DNA of 64,000 nucleotides from Flavicella marina (GCF_009193215.1 NZ_VYVA01000002.1:310001-374000), one strand, 5' to 3'; shown: positions 49,109 through 57,808, numbered from the stretch's first letter. The notes: generated by a model from the letters alone, not told the origin. Made by a program: numbers and translations.

Positions 49109-49165
49109 AATCAATCATTATTTATGATACTATTTTCCACACATTTATAGTTAATTTTAATTTTT
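49109..49165 (-). pseudogene. remnant 3' end of a paralogue of the 43899 gene
   Basis: In gene sense the piece encodes KINYKCVENSIINND then a stop, nearly the same as the C-terminus of the 43899-44729 lipoprotein (NYKSVENSIINID). The upstream body of the gene is absent. The MBOAT/SGNH block is now joined to it. Confidence 0.6.
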
Positions 49166-49191
49166 AGATAATTAAACCTTTTAAAAGGTTG

Positions 49192-50097
49192 TTATTTCTT
49201 CTGTTTTTTAATTGTTGTTGTGTCTATAGAAATATTTAATGTTGATTTTCTAATAAAGTTAATTAATTCTAAACCTCCTTTTTCATTTACATGATCTTGA
49301 TCAAGAAAAAAATTGTCATTATTAATAAATCTATTTTTTGCATCTATAATTTTAAGATTTTTTAATATAAAAACGTCAGAAGCTCCGTATGACTTATCAC
49401 CGAGTATTTCAAGATACGTTTTTGATAAAGGAAATTTTATACCTATTAATTCGATATTATTGATTCTACAAATATCAATTATTTCAAAGAGGGTTTTCTT
49501 AAGGTTTTTCGATCCGGTAGGCGAGTTAAATTGTCCTTTGAATCTCCCATTTGAACTCTCTAGTTTTTCTACTAAGGATTTATTACTCCAGCTAGTATTA
49601 GAGTTATGTTTTATGTTGCTATTCTTTAACGTACTGTAAAAATATTTTTTCAGAAGTGTTCGTTTTTTTGGTTGTAAAAAAACAATATTAAATATTAATT
49701 TATCTTTTAAGTATTGGAAATAGCTTTCATAATCTTGAGGTGTTGAATAAATAACTGATCGATCTAGATTGTTTTTTTTTTCACGATATTTACTAAGTGT
49801 ATGGTCATCTACCGATATATATATAGTATCTACTGTTGTGTTTTTAATTAAAAAGTTAAGCTTTTTTTTCATGTCGAAATATGAATCGCTTGCCCCATAA
49901 AAATTATAAACACCGTGTTTTTCAAAATTGTTTCCTAAACCTAATCCATGTGAGTCTGCAAGAATGTAAGAATTATAATTCAATGAATACTTAGCATATG
50001 ATTTTAAATAGATTTTATTACCATAATGATTTAGTATCATATTAATAATAATAATAATTAAAGTAAATAATAGAACTTGTTTAATAAACTTTATCAT
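49192..50097 (-). CDS. SGNH-like membrane-anchored protein, partner of MBOAT
   Basis: A 301-residue protein from the ATG at 50097, 4 bp after the MBOAT stop. The longer frame to 50148 overlaps MBOAT and lacks a sensible N-terminus. One N-terminal membrane anchor (LLFTLIIIIINMIL) is followed by a probable extracytoplasmic domain. ILADSHGLGLG near 45 matches the SGNH block I Asp-Ser/His form, and DQDHVNEKGG near 268 matches the catalytic Asp-x-x-His of block V. Proteins of this build (AlgJ/AlgX/DltD-like) take the acyl group from the MBOAT and pass it to a polysaccharide or other acceptor. The assignment rests on these two motifs and the coupling. Confidence 0.7.
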   Translation of the reverse strand: MIKFIKQVLLFTLIIIIINMILNHYGNKIYLKSYAKYSLNYNSYILADSHGLGLGNNFEKHGVYNFYGASDSYFDMKKKLNFLIKNTTVDTIYISVDDHTLSKYREKKNNLDRSVIYSTPQDYESYFQYLKDKLIFNIVFLQPKKRTLLKKYFYSTLKNSNIKHNSNTSWSNKSLVEKLESSNGRFKGQFNSPTGSKNLKKTLFEIIDICRINNIELIGIKFPLSKTYLEILGDKSYGASDVFILKNLKIIDAKNRFINNDNFFLDQDHVNEKGGLELINFIRKSTLNISIDTTTIKKQKK

Positions 50098-50101
50098 ATT
50101 T

Positions 50102-51538
50102 TTAGAACTGGAAGTAAATAAATTCAATTTCTTCAGAAAAACTTCCATAGAAAAAAATAATTAGAACAATCATTAAGTATGTTAACCAACGAATACTTTT
50201 ATTTTTGGGAAGTTTAAAAAGTGTATGTTCGTTATTTCTTGCCAGCCATTCTACAAAAATAAATAGAGCAATTAAAATTATGGTTTCAGTAGGTCTTATA
50301 ACGGGAATGCTAAACAATGAGGTTGTAAATATGTGTGAAATATAATATAATGCGTGGCTTATGTTCTCAGCTCTGAAAAATATCCAAGCAAAAACGGTAA
50401 GTCCAAATGTTGTAAATATTAATAAAAACTCCTTGGTCGAGGGTAGTAATTTACCTTGAGCTACAACATCTAAATTTTTACGATTTTTATTCATCAGCAA
50501 AAGTGGTAAAAAGTAAACTGCGTTTATAGCCCCCCAAATTACGAAAGTCCAATTAGCTCCATGCCAAAACCCACTAATTAAAAATATAATAAATACGTTT
50601 TTAATTTTATTCCAAGTACTTCCTTTGCTACCTCCCAAAGGTATATATAGATAATCTCTAAACCAAGTGGAAAGTGAAATGTGCCATCGTCTCCAAAATT
50701 CTGCAATATCTCTTGAAAAATAAGGGAATGCAAAATTTTGCTTTAGATTGAAGCCAAATAGTCTTGAGACTCCGATAGCAATATCAGAATAGCCAGAAAA
50801 GTCACCATAAATTTGAAATGTGAAAAATATAGCTCCAAGTAGAAGAGTGCTTCCTGAGTACTCTGAAGAATTATTAAAAATTAGATTGGCATATCGTGCA
50901 CAATTATCAGCAATTACTATTTTTTTGAATAATCCCCATAGTATTTGTCGCATTCCGTCAACAGATTTAGAATAATCAAAATGTCTTTTTGTATAAAATT
51001 GAGGAAGTAAATTAGAAGCGCGTTCAATAGGACCAGCGACCAATTGAGGAAAAAAACTTACAAAAGCAGTAAAAGCTACAAAATCTTTCGTGGGTTTAAT
51101 TTTTCGTTTATAAATGTCTATTGAATAGCTTAATGTTTGAAATGTATAAAAGCTAATACCAACTGGCAATACAATATTTAAAGAGTTTGCATTTAAGTTG
51201 GTTCCAAAAAATGAAAAGGCAGAAATAAAATTATCTAGAAAAAAATTATAATATTTAAAGAAACCAAGAAAACCAAGATTCAAAAGAATACTTGTCCATA
51301 GCAGTGTTTTTCTTTTAAAAATGTTTTGTTGTTTTTCTAAATTTATTCCTATAAAATAATCAATTATAGTACTGAAAAGGATTAAGGATAAAAAACGCCA
51401 ATCCCACCAGCCATAAAATATATAACTAGCAAAAACGATTAGAATGTTTTGTAACTTTAAGTTTTTATTGGTTACAAACCAATATAGTATAAATACTACT
51501 GGTATAAATATTGCAAAATCGATTGAGTTAAAAAGCAT
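50102..51538 (-). CDS. MBOAT family O-acyltransferase (AlgI/DltB-like)
   Basis: A 478-residue polytopic membrane enzyme. MBOAT hallmarks are FPQLVAGPIERASNLLPQF, FWRRWHISLSTWFRDYLYIPLGG, and the catalytic His of FLISGFWHGANWTFVIWG near 327. It moves acyl (often acetyl) groups across the membrane for modification of exopolysaccharide or other surface polymers. It forms an operon with the SGNH-like gene (4-bp spacing). The unit lies inside the repeat-bounded array and no polysaccharide synthase is near, so the acceptor is unknown. Confidence 0.9.
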   Translation of the reverse strand: MLFNSIDFAIFIPVVFILYWFVTNKNLKLQNILIVFASYIFYGWWDWRFLSLILFSTIIDYFIGINLEKQQNIFKRKTLLWTSILLNLGFLGFFKYYNFFLDNFISAFSFFGTNLNANSLNIVLPVGISFYTFQTLSYSIDIYKRKIKPTKDFVAFTAFVSFFPQLVAGPIERASNLLPQFYTKRHFDYSKSVDGMRQILWGLFKKIVIADNCARYANLIFNNSSEYSGSTLLLGAIFFTFQIYGDFSGYSDIAIGVSRLFGFNLKQNFAFPYFSRDIAEFWRRWHISLSTWFRDYLYIPLGGSKGSTWNKIKNVFIIFLISGFWHGANWTFVIWGAINAVYFLPLLLMNKNRKNLDVVAQGKLLPSTKEFLLIFTTFGLTVFAWIFFRAENISHALYYISHIFTTSLFSIPVIRPTETIILIALFIFVEWLARNNEHTLFKLPKNKSIRWLTYLMIVLIIFFYGSFSEEIEFIYFQF

Positions 51539-51554
51539 ATTTTATATTTAATCT

Positions 51555-51716
51555 AACTATTTTTTATGAATCTCGATCAATGGTTGCGATAAGAGTAGTT
51601 GCAGATATAAATGTACACAGTTTAATTGATTTAGTTCAATCCGTATTATTATTTTTTGCTTTCTATAGAGCAATATCATCGCTTATTTTTTTGATGTTGT
51701 TTTAGTTATGGTGGTT
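51555..51716. repeat. degenerate attC-like site
   Basis: AAC at 51555 is followed by TATTTTTTATGAA, similar to the AACGTTTTTGTATATGAA start of intact sites. GGTTGCGATAAGAGTAG at 51582 resembles the start of the 57835 site. The right end is TTATGGTGGTT. The stop of the 51715 gene overlaps the terminal GTT, exactly as at 57955. Confidence 0.45.
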
Positions 51717-52266
51717 AATCAAATTTTATTGCAATATTAAAGCAAGCTTTGTCCTTTATTGTAGGCTGTATTTGATATACTCCTTTCTCAGCGATTTTTT
51801 TATACATCGTCATTGTCAATCCGTGGTTTCCATTATGAATATCATATTTTGGAGTATCATAACATTGTTCCCAACCATTTAAGTTTTTAAATATTTCGGT
51901 ATAACCACCATCCACAATACTATGGAAAAAAAAATAGATTGTAGCAGGTTCTAAAAGCTCAATATTAACAGAGGTTCCTTTTGCAGGTCTATGAATTCCT
52001 TGATAAAGAATTGAGTTAATTAGTTCTTTTGGGATATAGTCATAGGTATAATTTCTGTCTAGATGTTGCAACACCCCCTGCTTTATAGAATCATAGCTGA
52101 ATTTTACCTCAGGTTTGAGTGAAATAATCACTTTTTTTTCGATTTGATTAATAAATTCAATATTTGGTTCTTGATTTTTTTTTGTAATTGGATTCTTTTC
52201 TGATTTTTTACATGAAATTAATACTAAAAGGAGTGTTGCATTTATAATGAATAATATATTTTTCAT
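51715..52266 (-). CDS. cassette lipoprotein of unknown function
   Basis: A 183-residue protein with signal FIINATLLLVLISCKKS (lipobox Cys). The mature part is Lys/Ile-rich with NHGLTMTMYKKIAEKGVYQI near the C-terminus. No family is recognised. Its stop codon overlaps the GTT of the repeat on its 3' side. On the 5' side lies a repeat that has lost half its length. Confidence 0.65.
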   Translation of the reverse strand: MKNILFIINATLLLVLISCKKSEKNPITKKNQEPNIEFINQIEKKVIISLKPEVKFSYDSIKQGVLQHLDRNYTYDYIPKELINSILYQGIHRPAKGTSVNIELLEPATIYFFFHSIVDGGYTEIFKNLNGWEQCYDTPKYDIHNGNHGLTMTMYKKIAEKGVYQIQPTIKDKACFNIAIKFD

Positions 52267-52290
52267 TTTAGTTTAAAATAGCTTAATGTG

Positions 52291-52370
52291 AGTATAAAAT
52301 TTTGATTTGCAATTTAGAAATATAATTTTAAAAGCTAGTAGGAGTGGAGCAATTTATTATAGCAGGTGTT
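52291..52370. repeat. truncated attC-like site
   Basis: Only the right part of a site is present, matching the 54943-55142 family (CAATTTAGAAATATAA, AAAGCTAGTAGGAGTGGAGC) and ending TATAGCAGGTGTT. The left end with AAC is missing. Confidence 0.6.
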
Positions 52371-52381
52371 ACCCAATGTTT

Positions 52382-52810
52382 TTATGTGGTTAGTTGAATT
52401 ACTATTCCGATTATCCCAATTAATAAACATAGTGGAGAGAATATCTTTGAGTCCGCCTTTGAGAATTCTGTATTTTTTATTTTTTTGAAAAAACCAACAT
52501 AATTAAATTCTCCAATTGCACGTAAAATAAAAATAAATGGAATTATCCAATAAGCATAATTTGTTATCCAATTAGGTGCTATTATATAAAAAATTCCAGA
52601 TTTTATAAAATATATAAGTCCAAATGAAAATAATATAAAAGATACTAGCAATGTTGCCGTTTTAGGAATTGAAATCGTATTTAATTCTTTATTTCTGATT
52701 GGTATTACTTTTTTTATTCCCCAAACCCCACCAAAAAGCCAATATAAATGGAAAACACCAAGTATTGTAAATATTATAAATAAAATTATTGATAGAATTA
52801 AGCCAGCCAT
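52382..52810 (-). CDS. DUF3995 membrane protein
   Basis: A 142-residue protein with four hydrophobic helices. GVFHLYWLFGGVWGIKKVIP after helix 1 and FILRAIGEFNYVGFFKKIKN in the last loop are the DUF3995 pattern. The function is unknown. An IS3-type element has inserted 31 bp upstream of its start, so it may have lost or gained a promoter. Confidence 0.8.
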   Translation of the reverse strand: MAGLILSIILFIIFTILGVFHLYWLFGGVWGIKKVIPIRNKELNTISIPKTATLLVSFILFSFGLIYFIKSGIFYIIAPNWITNYAYWIIPFIFILRAIGEFNYVGFFKKIKNTEFSKADSKIFSPLCLLIGIIGIVIQLTT

Positions 52811-52876
52811 AGTTTTGAAATTTTATAATTTTCCTTATGTCTCGTCCCGAAATATGGCTACAGTTAAAATTAATAA

Positions 52877-53754
52877 TTAAGCTGATAATTTATATACCAT
52901 ATTTGGTGTTTTAAAGTCTAAAGATAAGTGTAATCTTATTTCGTTATATAATTTAATTGCATTTTTTGTAGCTCTTTTGGCGTGTGCTGTATTCATAAAC
53001 GTCTGATCTAGAAAAAATTCATCTTTCAAAATTCCGTTAACTCTTTCAGCTAGTGCGTTTTCGTAGCAATGATTTTCTTCTGTCATACTAATATTTATAT
53101 TTTTCCTTTTAAGAATTTGCGTGTAAACATTGCTGCAATATTGAATACCTCTGTCAGAATGATGAATTAGATCTTTAATGTTTTTAGCTTGATATACTGC
53201 TTTGTTTAGAGCTCTTACACAGCCTTTAAGTTCTAAACTATCACTTAGGTCATATCCTACAATTTTTCTTGAATACATGTCTGTTATGAGTGCTAGGTAA
53301 CAGAATCCATTTAAAGTTTTGATGTATGTTATATCAGAAGCCCAAACTTGATTTGGTTTCGTGATTTTCATGTCTTTAATCATATTATTATACTTATAAA
53401 ACCTGTGATACGAATTAGTAGTTCTACAGGTATATTTCTTTCTTAGTGTAAGCATGTTGTTCTTTCTAAGAACTTTAAACAAAGTGTCTCTACCTACTTT
53501 TAGGTTTTGTTTTTCAAACTCCTGGTCTAGGGATCTGATCAATTTTCTGACACCTTCTCTCGGTAAGGATTTGCGTCTTTTCTGAACAATATGAATGATT
53601 TTTTGCTCTATATAAATACGTTTATCAGCTCTGTTTTTGTATTTATAATAAGCGTCTCTTTTGAGATTAAAACACTCACAAATATTCGAAATAGATGCAA
53701 ATCCTTTGTTTTTACCTACTGCTTTTTCTAAAGCTAAATATTTAGTTTTTTTTT
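52877..53754 (-). CDS. IS3-family transposase OrfB (DDE)
   Basis: The rve-type catalytic domain has D in VWASDITYIKT, D in LIHHSDRGIQYC and E in ENALAERVNGILKDEF. It ends with LHLSLDFKTPNMVY, typical of IS150-like OrfB. The frame stays open upstream of its internal TTG/ATG codons to an A9 run (53746-53754) inside orfA. It is therefore made as an OrfAB fusion by -1 frameshifting. It is about 290 aa in the fused frame. Confidence 0.9.
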
Positions 53755-54099
53755 AAGTTCTAAAACATTTTTATAGCCAAGTTTTTGAGCAGCAACTTCA
53801 AGGTAAGATTCCTCTACCATTTGATCTAAGTCTTTTTTTAGAAGCAGTTTTTTAAGTTGTTCAATCTCTTTTTGTAGCGCTTTAATACGTGATATTTCAT
53901 CATTAGTTTCTACCAAAACTCTTGTGTTCATAAGGTCTTTACGGTCATATTTCTTGATCCATTCATTAATGGTAGTAGGAGCAATTCCATATAATTTACC
54001 TAGTTGATACTTATTGTGTTTACCTGTGGTAAGTTCCGATAAAATTTTTAATTTGAAAGGCTCACTGTAACGTCTGGTTACTCTGTCGTTTTTATACAT
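53734..54099 (-). CDS. IS3-family OrfA
   Basis: A 121-residue protein with a helix-turn-helix (GKHNKYQLGKLYGIAPTTIN) and a C-terminal leucine-zipper-like helix (RIKALQKEIEQLKKLLLKK). It binds the element ends. The A9 slippery run near its 3' end joins it to OrfB. Confidence 0.9.
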   Translation of the reverse strand: MYKNDRVTRRYSEPFKLKILSELTTGKHNKYQLGKLYGIAPTTINEWIKKYDRKDLMNTRVLVETNDEISRIKALQKEIEQLKKLLLKKDLDQMVEESYLEVAAQKLGYKNVLELKKKLNI

Positions 54100-54150
54100 A
54101 ATTGTGTTGAATTATGTAGCCTTATTTCAGGACGGGTCACAATTAGTTAC

Positions 54151-54273
54151 AACGTTTTTGTATATGAAAAGTGCGTTTTTTTAAACGCGAATTTTCATAG
54201 TATTTTATTTTTTATAAAAGTACTGAATTTTTCAATTGAAGTAGAAGCGTAGCAATTTTTTATATACGGTGTT
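54151..54273. repeat. attC-like site, short family (123 bp), intact
   Basis: It runs from AACGTTTTTGTATATG to TTTATATACGGTGTT, with a stem of about 16 bp at its base and an inner palindrome around GCGTTTTTTTAAACGC. It closely matches the sites at 55757, 58722, 60977 and 63873. Confidence 0.8.
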
Positions 54274-54297
54274 GTAGCTAGTTTTTTATAAAGAGTT

Positions 54298-54924
54298 TTA
54301 TTGATACATAAATTCTTGTCCAGATATGAAATCAGATCCTCCAATTGTCAATAACCCAATGATAACTGAAAGAATTATAATTAATAATATGATTGGTCCA
54401 AAATCTATAACGGTTTCAGTTCCGTCGTTGTTATATTTAATTTCTTTTTTGAAAAGATAAGATATTAAGCATGCAATAAATCCAGCTCCGAACACAATTC
54501 TTGCAAAAGTTCTGTTTTTCATTTTATGGACTTTGGCTTCCCAAAACCTTAAAAATTCAAAATCTTTATATTTTAAAAAGTAGATATTTTCTCCCTTTAT
54601 ACCAGCTTCAAAAATCACACCTTTTTTCATATGTTTTTTGAAAACTTTATGTTTTAAGTATTTATAATCAATACCGTCAATTTCGTATTTTCCTTTGTCT
54701 GTATATAGCTCCAACCAATAACTTGTCCCACTTGCTCTTTTCTTTTTAAATTTTGGGTCTTTTTTGAGAGTTAAATTAGTTTTTACTAAGTCATCGAGAC
54801 TCGGAGATGGAGTCATTATAAACGTAAAACCAACAAAAAACAGAAAAATTAATGTGCCTTTTAAATAGACTTTTCGCTTTTCCTTAAAATTGAGGTTATT
54901 CCATTTTTTTTCTTTTTTCGACAT
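54298..54924 (-). CDS. hypothetical membrane protein (cassette)
   Basis: A 208-residue protein. One N-terminal hydrophobic helix (GTLIFLFFVGFTFIM) is followed by a soluble stretch with GTSYWLELYTDKGKYEIDGI, then two C-terminal hydrophobic helices (IVFGAGFIACLISYLF, GPIILLIIILSVIIGLL). No family is recognised. It is the only gene in the block 54274-54942, whose ends (GTTGTAGCTA and TAGCTACAAC) are perfectly complementary. Confidence 0.65.
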   Translation of the reverse strand: MSKKEKKWNNLNFKEKRKVYLKGTLIFLFFVGFTFIMTPSPSLDDLVKTNLTLKKDPKFKKKRASGTSYWLELYTDKGKYEIDGIDYKYLKHKVFKKHMKKGVIFEAGIKGENIYFLKYKDFEFLRFWEAKVHKMKNRTFARIVFGAGFIACLISYLFKKEIKYNNDGTETVIDFGPIILLIIILSVIIGLLTIGGSDFISGQEFMYQ

Positions 54925-54942
54925 TTTTTAGTAATTAGCTAC

Positions 54943-55142
54943 AACGGTGTTGCTATGATAAGTTGCGATTGGCGATTTTAAAACTGACATTTTGGCGAAC
55001 CGAGCCTCAAACGAACTGAGCCAAAATACATTTGAGTGTTTTAAAATTGTCAGTCGAGGACTTTCATAGTATTTTGAAATGTCAATTTAGGAATAAAAAT
55101 TTGAAGCTTGTAGGAGAGAAGCAATTTTTTATAGCCGGTGTT
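54943..55142. repeat. attC-like site, third family (200 bp)
   Basis: It runs from AACGGTGTTGCTATGATAAG to TTTTATAGCCGGTGTT. GCTAT pairs with ATAGC and TTGC with GCAA at the base. The interior holds a second long inverted repeat (AAAACTGACATTTTGGC with GCCAAAAT and ATTGTCAGT). The 3' part is shared with 52291-52370. Confidence 0.75.
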
Positions 55143-55154
55143 GTAGTGTCGTTT

Positions 55155-55727
55155 TTATTTAATTCTTTTTCCTGTTTTATCTATTTTGAACCAACTTTCA
55201 CTTTCAGAACGTAAATGACCATCTTGATCATAATACAAATAGCAATCGTTCGATACTGTTGCAATTGCATTCTCAAAAATTGAGGCACACTCAAACTGAG
55301 GTTTAATTATTATTTCTCCTTTTTCATTTGCAAAACCAATTTTTCCGTTTTTCATAATTCTTAATAAACCATCATGAAATTCGTCAGGACCATTATCGTA
55401 TGGATAAACTTCAAAAAGTGTTTCTCCCTTTCTGTTTATTCCAATTAAGCTTTGAGGTTCTTTTTTTATTACAATACCAAAAGTTATAATTGTATCTTGG
55501 AAAGAGTAATAAATATCATCAGATGAAATTATTGTGTCACCTTTTCGATTAATAAATGCAAAATCATCACCCATTTCGTAAAATTCACTTTTTGAAATTC
55601 TGAATAATGTGTCTTTAGAATTTAATTCGGTCAATTCAAAATACTCATTTTCATATGTGACTGGTTTAAATCTTTTCTTGCAAGAAAAAAGTGACAAAAT
55701 TATAAATAAGTTTATTATTGTCTTCAT
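55155..55727 (-). CDS. WG-repeat lipoprotein (cassette)
   Basis: A 190-residue protein from the ATG at 55727; codons further upstream lie inside the repeat and are not credible. Lipoprotein signal: NLFIILSLFSCKKRF. WG-type repeats follow, for example GKIGFANEKGEIIIKPQFEC and YLYYDQDGHLRSES, preceded by looser ones (FAFINRKGDTII, LIGINRKGETLF). WG repeats are beta-rich binding modules. It is the only gene in the block 55143-55756, which has 9-bp complementary ends (GTTGTAGTG and CACTACAAC). Confidence 0.78.
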   Translation of the reverse strand: MKTIINLFIILSLFSCKKRFKPVTYENEYFELTELNSKDTLFRISKSEFYEMGDDFAFINRKGDTIISSDDIYYSFQDTIITFGIVIKKEPQSLIGINRKGETLFEVYPYDNGPDEFHDGLLRIMKNGKIGFANEKGEIIIKPQFECASIFENAIATVSNDCYLYYDQDGHLRSESESWFKIDKTGKRIK

Positions 55728-55756
55728 TTTTTGAGTTCGAGTGAGAAATGCACTAC

Positions 55757-55880
55757 AACGTTTTTGTATATGAAAAGTTGCGTTTTTTGAAACGCTATTT
55801 TTCAAGTTAATTTGTTTTTTATAAAAGTAACGAATTTTTCAATTGAAGTAGGAGTGTAGTAATTTTTTATATACGGTGTT
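55757..55880. repeat. attC-like site, short family (124 bp), intact
   Basis: It runs from AACGTTTTTGTATATG to TTTATATACGGTGTT with the full basal stem and the inner GCGTTTTTTGAAACGC palindrome. Confidence 0.8.
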
Positions 55881-56128
55881 GTAAGTAGTTTCTTTTTTAG
55901 CTGTTTCCGAATAGTTGAATATAATTATTTTTCATCCACAAGTGTAATTTCTTCTTCTTTTTGATTTTAAAGTATGTAATGAAACATCTAAAAGATTATC
56001 TTTTCTCTATTCAGATTTGTTGTTTTCTGAACTTACGACTTATTAATTTTTCAAGTTTAATTAGCCTTTAAGAAAGGTTAAAGTATTTTATGTGGATGTA
56101 AAAACTCAAAGTTATTTTTATTACTTAC
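55881..56128. other. gene-less cassette-like block, 248 bp
   Basis: It is bounded by GTTGTAAGTA (left) and TACTTACAAC (right), 10 bp perfectly complementary, like the gene-bearing blocks. No frame of credible length or composition is present on either strand. It may hold a promoter, a small RNA or a decayed gene. Confidence 0.5.
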
Positions 56129-56246
56129 AACGGGATTTGTACGATAAGTAGGTGATTAAGTGTGCTATATATTTGAGTAACAATGTACAGTTTAATGCAA
56201 AAACGGTTTGAGTATTGACCCAAACCGCTATTGCTCTTATATTATT
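56129..56246. repeat. attC-like site, diverged (118 bp)
   Basis: It starts AACGGGATTTGTACGATAAG and ends GCTCTTATATTATT, with the terminal GTT changed to ATT. AATAC/ATAAG arms pair as in other sites, and an inner stem is AAACGGTTTGAGT with ACCCAAACCG. It shows little sequence match to the other families beyond the architecture. Confidence 0.55.
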
Positions 56247-56257
56247 GTAAGTAGTTT

Positions 56258-57160
56258 TTACTTCAATTCTTTCAATAGTGTATTGGCTGCAAGTTTACCA
56301 AGTTCATTAGATGCTAAAGGGCTTGCACCGGTGATTAGTTTTCTGTCAACACAAACTGTTTTATCAGATTCTGTATTAATTATAGTGGCACCTAAGTTTT
56401 TCAATCTTTTGCTCACGCCGCTTTTCATGTGCCCTGGTAAATACCCAATCATTGGTGTCATTTCATCTACGTCGTCCGGAAATACAGCCATCTTGTATCC
56501 TTCGTAAAGAAATTTTTGATTATCAAGTGTGGTGGATAATAATGCACCTGGACCATGACAAAGTGTAATTGTAAATATATCACTTTGATATGCCCAATTT
56601 AGGACCTTTCCAACGTTTTTATCTTCAGGAATTCCAATCATTGCTCCATGTCCTCCAGGTATAAATACAGCAGCATAAGAACTGTCATTTACAAATGAAT
56701 TCGTAATAAAATCAGCTAACTTTTTAGGTTGCTCAAAACTCGATTTGTACTGGTCAAAAATTGCTTTTACATTTGCGTCTTCTTCAGGAAAAGCCCACAT
56801 TTCAAATACAACAGGTTTACCAGTAGGGGTAACTATTTCAAAATCAAACCCCGCATTTTTAAGATGTAACATTGGTACAAGTGCTTCTATTGGGTGATTT
56901 CCTGTAGAAAAAAATTTACCATTTTTCATTTCCAAGTTTTTTTGTTCAGTGAAAATCACTAAAATCTTCGATTTATCTCCTTGGTATTTTACGTACTTTA
57001 TATTCTCAAAATCTGTTTTTGAAACAGTACCTAAGGTTAGCGCTAAACTTGAAGGGCTATACGAGCCATCCTCTTCAAGGGTAGGTTGAGCCATAAAATA
57101 GATAACAATAAATACAAGTGCAATAACACTTGCTAATCCTATTAGTGTATTTTTTATCAT
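56258..57160 (-). CDS. DJ-1/PfpI (type 1 glutamine amidotransferase-like) protein, membrane-anchored
   Basis: A 300-residue protein. An N-terminal hydrophobic anchor (LIGLASVIALVFIVIYFMA) is followed by a DJ-1/PfpI domain. Key parts are VFIPGGHGAMIGIPEDKN and the nucleophile elbow ITLCHGPGALLST (Cys near 200), then PDDVDEMTPMIGYLPGHMK as in Hsp31-like members. These are glyoxalase III, chaperone or protease-like proteins. The extracytoplasmic location is unusual and inferred only from the anchor. The upstream partner is a Crp/Fnr regulator 72 bp away in the same cassette-like block. Confidence 0.83.
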   Translation of the reverse strand: MIKNTLIGLASVIALVFIVIYFMAQPTLEEDGSYSPSSLALTLGTVSKTDFENIKYVKYQGDKSKILVIFTEQKNLEMKNGKFFSTGNHPIEALVPMLHLKNAGFDFEIVTPTGKPVVFEMWAFPEEDANVKAIFDQYKSSFEQPKKLADFITNSFVNDSSYAAVFIPGGHGAMIGIPEDKNVGKVLNWAYQSDIFTITLCHGPGALLSTTLDNQKFLYEGYKMAVFPDDVDEMTPMIGYLPGHMKSGVSKRLKNLGATIINTESDKTVCVDRKLITGASPLASNELGKLAANTLLKELK

Positions 57161-57232
57161 GATTTTGTTTTTTAAATTTAGAACAAAACTAGAGGATTGT
57201 TTTGAAGAAAAAATAACCCTATGGTAAGAAAA

Positions 57233-57808
57233 CTATTTTTTTGAGTTTTCTACTCTTATACGACTTAAGCTTTGTTGTGTAATTCCCAAATAAGATGCTA
57301 TGTGATAATTAGGAGCGTATTGCTCAATATCGGGATATTGATTCAGAAATAATTCATATCGCTCTTGAGCGGTTAGTTGCAATTGGTTTAAAATCCTTTT
57401 ATGCAAACTAACTACATGTCTCTCTAAGTTTTTCCTTTGAAAAGCTTCAAATTCAGGGAATTTCGAATATATTCCATCTAGTAGTTTAGCATTAAATCCG
57501 ATTATCTTGGAATCAGCGATACATTCTATAGTTAATGTAGATAACTCATTATTATAGATTGCAATAAAATCACTAATCCACCAATTTTTGATAGCAAATT
57601 GTAGAGTGTGTTCTTTCCCGTTTTTATCAATGCAGTAAGCTCTTAAACAACCGTCCTTGACAAAATAAGTGTTCTTCACAACTTGTCCTTGACGAATCAG
57701 GACATCACCTTTAGAAACCATCAATTCTTTTGCAATAGAAACTACATATTCTTCTGCTTTTGAGCTAAGGTCTATATGACTCTTTATTTTATTGATTAAG
57801 TTATCCAA
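57233..57808 (-). CDS. Crp/Fnr-family regulator
   Basis: A 191-residue protein with a cyclic-nucleotide-binding-like beta-barrel (about 20-120: VLIRQGQVVKNTYFVKDGCL). A C-terminal HTH includes TAQERYELFLNQYPDIEQ and IASYLGITQQSLSRIRVE. It lacks Fnr cysteines, and the cAMP pocket is not canonical. This short form is common in Bacteroidota. It precedes the DJ-1/PfpI gene on the same strand and probably controls it. Its start is 26 bp inside the block boundary. Confidence 0.86.
   Translation of the reverse strand: MDNLINKIKSHIDLSSKAEEYVVSIAKELMVSKGDVLIRQGQVVKNTYFVKDGCLRAYCIDKNGKEHTLQFAIKNWWISDFIAIYNNELSTLTIECIADSKIIGFNAKLLDGIYSKFPEFEAFQRKNLERHVVSLHKRILNQLQLTAQERYELFLNQYPDIEQYAPNYHIASYLGITQQSLSRIRVENSKK

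Larger units (their letters stand above)
52842..54135 (-). mobile_element. IS3-family insertion sequence, 1294 bp, complete
   Basis: The terminal inverted repeats are TCGTCCCGAAATATGGCTAC at the left and the complement of GTAGCCTTATTTCAGGACGG at the right. Direct repeats of GTC (52839-52841 and 54136-54138) flank it. It carries orfA and orfB in the usual overlapping -1 arrangement. All parts look intact, so it may still be active. Confidence 0.85.

Noticed and set aside
55727-55805. Longer start of the WG-repeat gene
   Set aside because: The extra codons lie within the attC-like repeat, and the internal ATG gives a proper lipoprotein signal.
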